From positions 1 to 10,019 of the forward strand of contig CAYJME010000115.1 in NCBI GenBank assembly GCA_964370795.1: 10,019 nt of DNA. Reading direction: 5' to 3'. How positions within the stretch are numbered: the stretch's first letter is position 1; every line of letters begins with the position of its first letter. Positions 7,803-10,019 of the stretch are shown here, piece by piece. The notes under the pieces were generated by a model that had not been told where the DNA came from, did not search any database, and saw only the letters and a list, made by a program, of their open reading frames with translations. Origin of the DNA: JAHFOW01 sp964370795. Its GTDB lineage: Bacteria; Planctomycetota; Brocadiia; Brocadiales; Brocadiaceae. The position numbers and the translations under genes are program-made.

Positions 7803-7845
7803 GAATTTCTTCTGCCACCACGAACATTATTCACATTTTGAATTT

Positions 7846-8364
7846 TTACTTCACGAGCTTTACTTCAAGCACTCCGTTTTTATACGTGTGAGTCATCTTG
7901 TCTCTCGAGAAACTTTCCTTCAAGAGGACTTCTTTGTGGTACTTCTTCTGCTCAGTCTCTGAGGATATCTGTAATATATCGTCTTTTAAATCGATATGAA
8001 TATCTTTTTCTTCCACTCCGGGCATCTCAGCAACTACCAGGGTGTGATCGGATTCTTCAAAGATATCTACCAGAGGCTCTCTCACTTCATCCACAGAAAC
8101 CTCTCCTTTTGTATCCTTGTGTATATTTCCAAAAGGTTCCACCTTTATCTTATCACCGCCTAATCCACCCACCTTTATAGAAATGCCGAATAAACCACTC
8201 AAATTTTTATTCAGGCCCTTTATCTCCCCCGTTTTCTTGAATTCTTTCTTTTCTTCAAGGTCGGTAAGTTTTTCTATAAAGTCGCCTAATCCCTTGAAGA
8301 TACCACCCAATCCTAAATCAAATCCCCCTTCTTCCGCCTTTTTTCCTGTCTTTTTAGTCGTCAT
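7846..8364 (-). CDS. gvpH: Hsp20/alpha-crystallin protein, probable gas vesicle protein GvpH
   Basis: This 172-residue protein has a C-terminal alpha-crystallin domain (about residues 95-172): EPLVDIFEESDHTLVVAEMPGV, with DIHIDLKDDILQI, and the closing NGVLEVKLVK. The first ten residues are basic and polar (MTTKKTGKKA). A glycine-rich amphipathic segment follows (GGFDLGLGGIFKGLGDFI, residues 13-30), as in GvpH-type Hsp20 proteins of gas vesicle loci, then a charged stretch rich in Lys and Glu. The protein stops right at the last strand, so the C-terminal I-X-I tail used by ordinary small heat shock proteins to build large oligomers is missing; this supports a specialised role rather than general heat shock. 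A good ribosome-binding site (AAAGGA) lies about 10 bases before the ATG. The gap to the ATPase is 154 bases. If it is not GvpH it is still a small heat shock protein. It presumably stabilises GvpA or accessory proteins (inference). Confidence 0.85.
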   Translation of the reverse strand: MTTKKTGKKAEEGGFDLGLGGIFKGLGDFIEKLTDLEEKKEFKKTGEIKGLNKNLSGLFGISIKVGGLGGDKIKVEPFGNIHKDTKGEVSVDEVREPLVDIFEESDHTLVVAEMPGVEEKDIHIDLKDDILQISSETEQKKYHKEVLLKESFSRDKMTHTYKNGVLEVKLVK

Positions 8365-8366
8365 AG

Positions 8367-8383
8367 CCTTTTTCCTTTCATAA
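8367..8383 (-). promoter_or_regulatory. Ribosome-binding site of the Hsp20/GvpH gene
   Basis: On the minus strand ATGAAAGGAAAAAGGCT precedes the start ATG at 8364. The AAAGGA core lies about 10 bases from the start, and a second AAGG lies closer. This is the clearest ribosome-binding site in the window and fixes the start codon. An ATG at 8381-8383, upstream and out of frame, is unlikely to be used. Confidence 0.6.
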
Positions 8384-8463
8384 AAAGTTTGTTTCTAATA
8401 AATATATTTACATAAGAGATTCCCCGCTTTGCATTCCTGATGTAGTGTTTGTTTATGAGAGAA

Positions 8464-8674
8464 AGATTGCTTCGCTTCGCTCGCAATGACAGAATAAAGC
8501 CGCAAGGACGGTTCCCTGTCCGCAATGAAAAAGCGCAATGCACAAACGACAGTATACGCAATGACAGCATGCAGTGTAAGCGCATGGTGCGTGTGTTATG
8601 GCGAAGGCGATAGCATGTCACTGAGAGTCCCCCCAATGTCATTGCGAGGCGTCTTTTCCGAAGCAATCTCCTCT
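8464..8674. repeat. Cluster of degenerate CATTGCG-type palindromic repeats (gap 8365-8706)
   Basis: The 342 bases between the regulator and the Hsp20 gene hold no convincing gene. CGCAATG occurs in direct orientation at 8482, 8521, 8534 and 8558, and inverted (CATTGCG) at 8640. Two larger copies face each other: 8464-8490 (AGATTGCTTCG to CGCAATGAC) and 8638-8672 (GTCATTGCG to GCAATCTC). Each is an imperfect palindrome of the widespread GTCATTGCGAG...GAAGCAATCTC type, whose chance translation is SLRAKRSNL. The rest (8365-8460 and 8675-8706) is AT-richer; I see no clear -35/-10 pair and no intrinsic terminator. Confidence 0.8.
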
Positions 8675-8706
8675 CGTGTAATAAAAGTCTTTTCTTGCCG
8701 ACTACC

Positions 8707-10019
8707 TCATACCTTATCCTGTGGCGCTTCAGTCGGCATCTTGCTGGTGATTTCGGTAGAGGTTTGTATATTAATGCCGTAATTTTTAACCTTATAATGC
8801 ATGGTCTTATAATCAATCTTGAGTATTTTGGCTGCCTGGCTCTTATTTCCACCCGTCTGTTTTAGTACTTCCGTGAGCACCTTTTTTTCTTCATGTTCAA
8901 TGCACTTTGCCACATAATCATGGAGAGAAAAGTCTTTTTCGCTGATTTTCAATTCCAGGGGAACGGCTTGACCTGATTTTTGGTAAGGGAAAGTATCCGT
9001 TTGTTCAGGAGAAGAAATTGATTCCTGTTTTGGAACCAGCGCTTTTATCATAAGGTGGTCAGGTTCGATAACCTCTGACGTCAACAAGACTGCGCGCCGG
9101 ATGACATTTTTGAGCTCTCTCACATTGCCGGGCCAGGGATAGGTTAGTAATAATTCCAGGGCATCTTTTGAAATTCCCCGCACATCTTTGTTTAACTCCT
9201 TGTTCGTGATATCCAGAAATCTCTTACAGAGATATATGACATCTTCCTTCCTCTCCCGGAGCGGCGGTATCTCAATGCAGAATTCGTTCAGCCTCTGATA
9301 GAGGTCCATCCGAAACCGTTCGGATTCAACCATTGTTTCCAGCCGTTCATTTCCCGCTACAACAACGCGTACATCAACATCGAATTCTTTGTTATTTCCC
9401 AGTCGCCTGATTTTTCTTTCCTGAAGTACCCGGAGCAATTTGCCCTGCATGGATTTGGGTAAATTTCCAATTTCGTCAAGAAATATTGTGCCGCCCGACG
9501 CTGTTTCAAAGTGTCCGATCTTTCTCTGGTCTGCGCCGGTAAACGTACCCTTCTCAAATCCAAAGAGCTCGCTCTCGATTAAAGTTTCTGGTATTGAGCC
9601 GCAATCCATCACGATGAACGGCCCATCTTTTCTGGGGCTTCGACTATGGATATTCCGGGCGACCAATTCCTTGCCGGCGCCGGTCTCGCCATAGATAACA
9701 ACGGTAAAGCTGGTTGGGGCAACGCATTCCACGAGTTTGTTCAACTTTTTTATTTCATCGCTCGAACCCATCTGTTCAAACAGGGGGATACCCAGACCAA
9801 GCTGTGCCTTAAGCTCACTGATTTCCTGGCGCATCAACCGTTCTTCGCATGCCCTTTTTACCGTGAGCACGATCTCTTCGTTATCAAAGGGCTTGTGAAA
9901 ATAGTTATACGCCCCAAGTTTAATGGCCTCAACCGCAGTCCGTACCTCCCCGTAGGCAGTGATAATAATCAGGGGGGTATCGCTGCTGGTATGTTTGATT
10001 TGTTTCAGGACTTCTAAGC
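8707..10019 (-). CDS. Sigma-54-dependent NtrC/AtoC-type response regulator (N-terminus cut by right edge)
   Basis: The frame is open from the right edge (first full codon ends at 10017) to TGA at 8707-8709, giving 436 visible residues. The start lies outside; the GTG at 9870 is internal because the receiver domain continues in frame beyond it. Visible parts: the second half of a receiver domain with the switch Thr in IIITAYG and Lys in FHKPF (the phospho-acceptor Asp lies off the edge); an AAA+ domain with Walker A GETGAGKE (9667-9690), the sigma-54 contact loop GTFTGA (9532-9549, usually GAFTGA), Walker B TIFLDEIG and a VRVVVAGN segment; and a C-terminal Fis-type helix-turn-helix (GGNKSQAAKILKIDYKTMHY). 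It should bind upstream of sigma-54 promoters and open them using ATP once phosphorylated. Its partner kinase could be one of the sensors in this window. No sigma-54 site was found in the visible intergenic gaps, so its target is probably elsewhere. Confidence 0.95.
   Translation of the reverse strand, partial: LEVLKQIKHTSSDTPLIIITAYGEVRTAVEAIKLGAYNYFHKPFDNEEIVLTVKRACEERLMRQEISELKAQLGLGIPLFEQMGSSDEIKKLNKLVECVAPTSFTVVIYGETGAGKELVARNIHSRSPRKDGPFIVMDCGSIPETLIESELFGFEKGTFTGADQRKIGHFETASGGTIFLDEIGNLPKSMQGKLLRVLQERKIRRLGNNKEFDVDVRVVVAGNERLETMVESERFRMDLYQRLNEFCIEIPPLRERKEDVIYLCKRFLDITNKELNKDVRGISKDALELLLTYPWPGNVRELKNVIRRAVLLTSEVIEPDHLMIKALVPKQESISSPEQTDTFPYQKSGQAVPLELKISEKDFSLHDYVAKCIEHEEKKVLTEVLKQTGGNKSQAAKILKIDYKTMHYKVKNYGINIQTSTEITSKMPTEAPQDKV

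Noticed and set aside
7692..7845. Possible sigma-54 promoter (TGGCAG near 7815 on the minus strand)
   Set aside because: The -24-like TGGCA is there, but the matching GC of the -12 element is absent at the right spacing (TC instead), so it fails the invariant part of the consensus.
8361..8852. 163-codon minus-strand open frame overlapping the regulator C-terminus
   Set aside because: It overlaps the conserved Fis helix-turn-helix region in another frame and contains SLRAKRSNL, the usual chance translation of the CATTGCG-type repeat.
9357..9870. Translation start of the regulator at the GTG at 9870
   Set aside because: The frame continues upstream to the window edge and encodes a clear receiver-domain C-terminal half (IIITAYG, FHKPF), so the true start lies outside.

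Overview
The window looks like part of a bacterial gas vesicle gene cluster interleaved with signal transduction genes. Every gene I can support lies on the minus strand, so transcription runs from the right edge to the left. In that order the genes are: a sigma-54-dependent NtrC-type response regulator cut by the right edge; a small Hsp20 protein that is probably GvpH; a two-domain CDC48/p97-type AAA+ ATPase; a 1015-residue membrane-bound hybrid histidine kinase; two consecutive GvpF/GvpL-family gas vesicle proteins; and a multi-PAS sensor protein cut by the left edge. The structural protein GvpA and the accessory proteins GvpN, GvpK, GvpG and others are not in this window and would be expected in the flanks.

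Layout. 8707-10019: regulator, then a 342-base gap (8365-8706) filled with degenerate CATTGCG-type palindromic repeats. 7846-8364: GvpH/Hsp20, then a 154-base gap holding a different dispersed palindromic repeat. 5580-7691: CDC48-like ATPase, followed after only 9 bases by the hybrid kinase (2523-5570). The kinase stop codon sits inside an eight-unit, 9-bp tandem repeat (2453-2524) that can also fold into a hairpin. 1544-2350 and 775-1530: two GvpF/L paralogues 13 bases apart. 754-775: a small perfect hairpin. 1-727: PAS sensor.

How the genes may work together (inference). GvpF/L proteins act at the nucleation stage of gas vesicle assembly, and GvpH is a small chaperone-like protein. The CDC48-type unfoldase in the same run is the least expected partner and may handle aggregation-prone gas vesicle proteins. 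The hybrid kinase, the PAS protein and the sigma-54 activator suggest that the cluster answers to environmental signals through a phosphorelay, although I found no convincing sigma-54 promoter inside the window.

Organism. This is a bacterium: it has a sigma-54 activator, PAS/HisKA hybrid signalling and repeat families common in environmental genomes. By eye the base composition is moderate, without strong GC bias. Anaerobic or environmental lineages such as Brocadiales planctomycetes, Nitrospirota or Desulfobacterota would fit, but the sequence alone does not let me choose among them.
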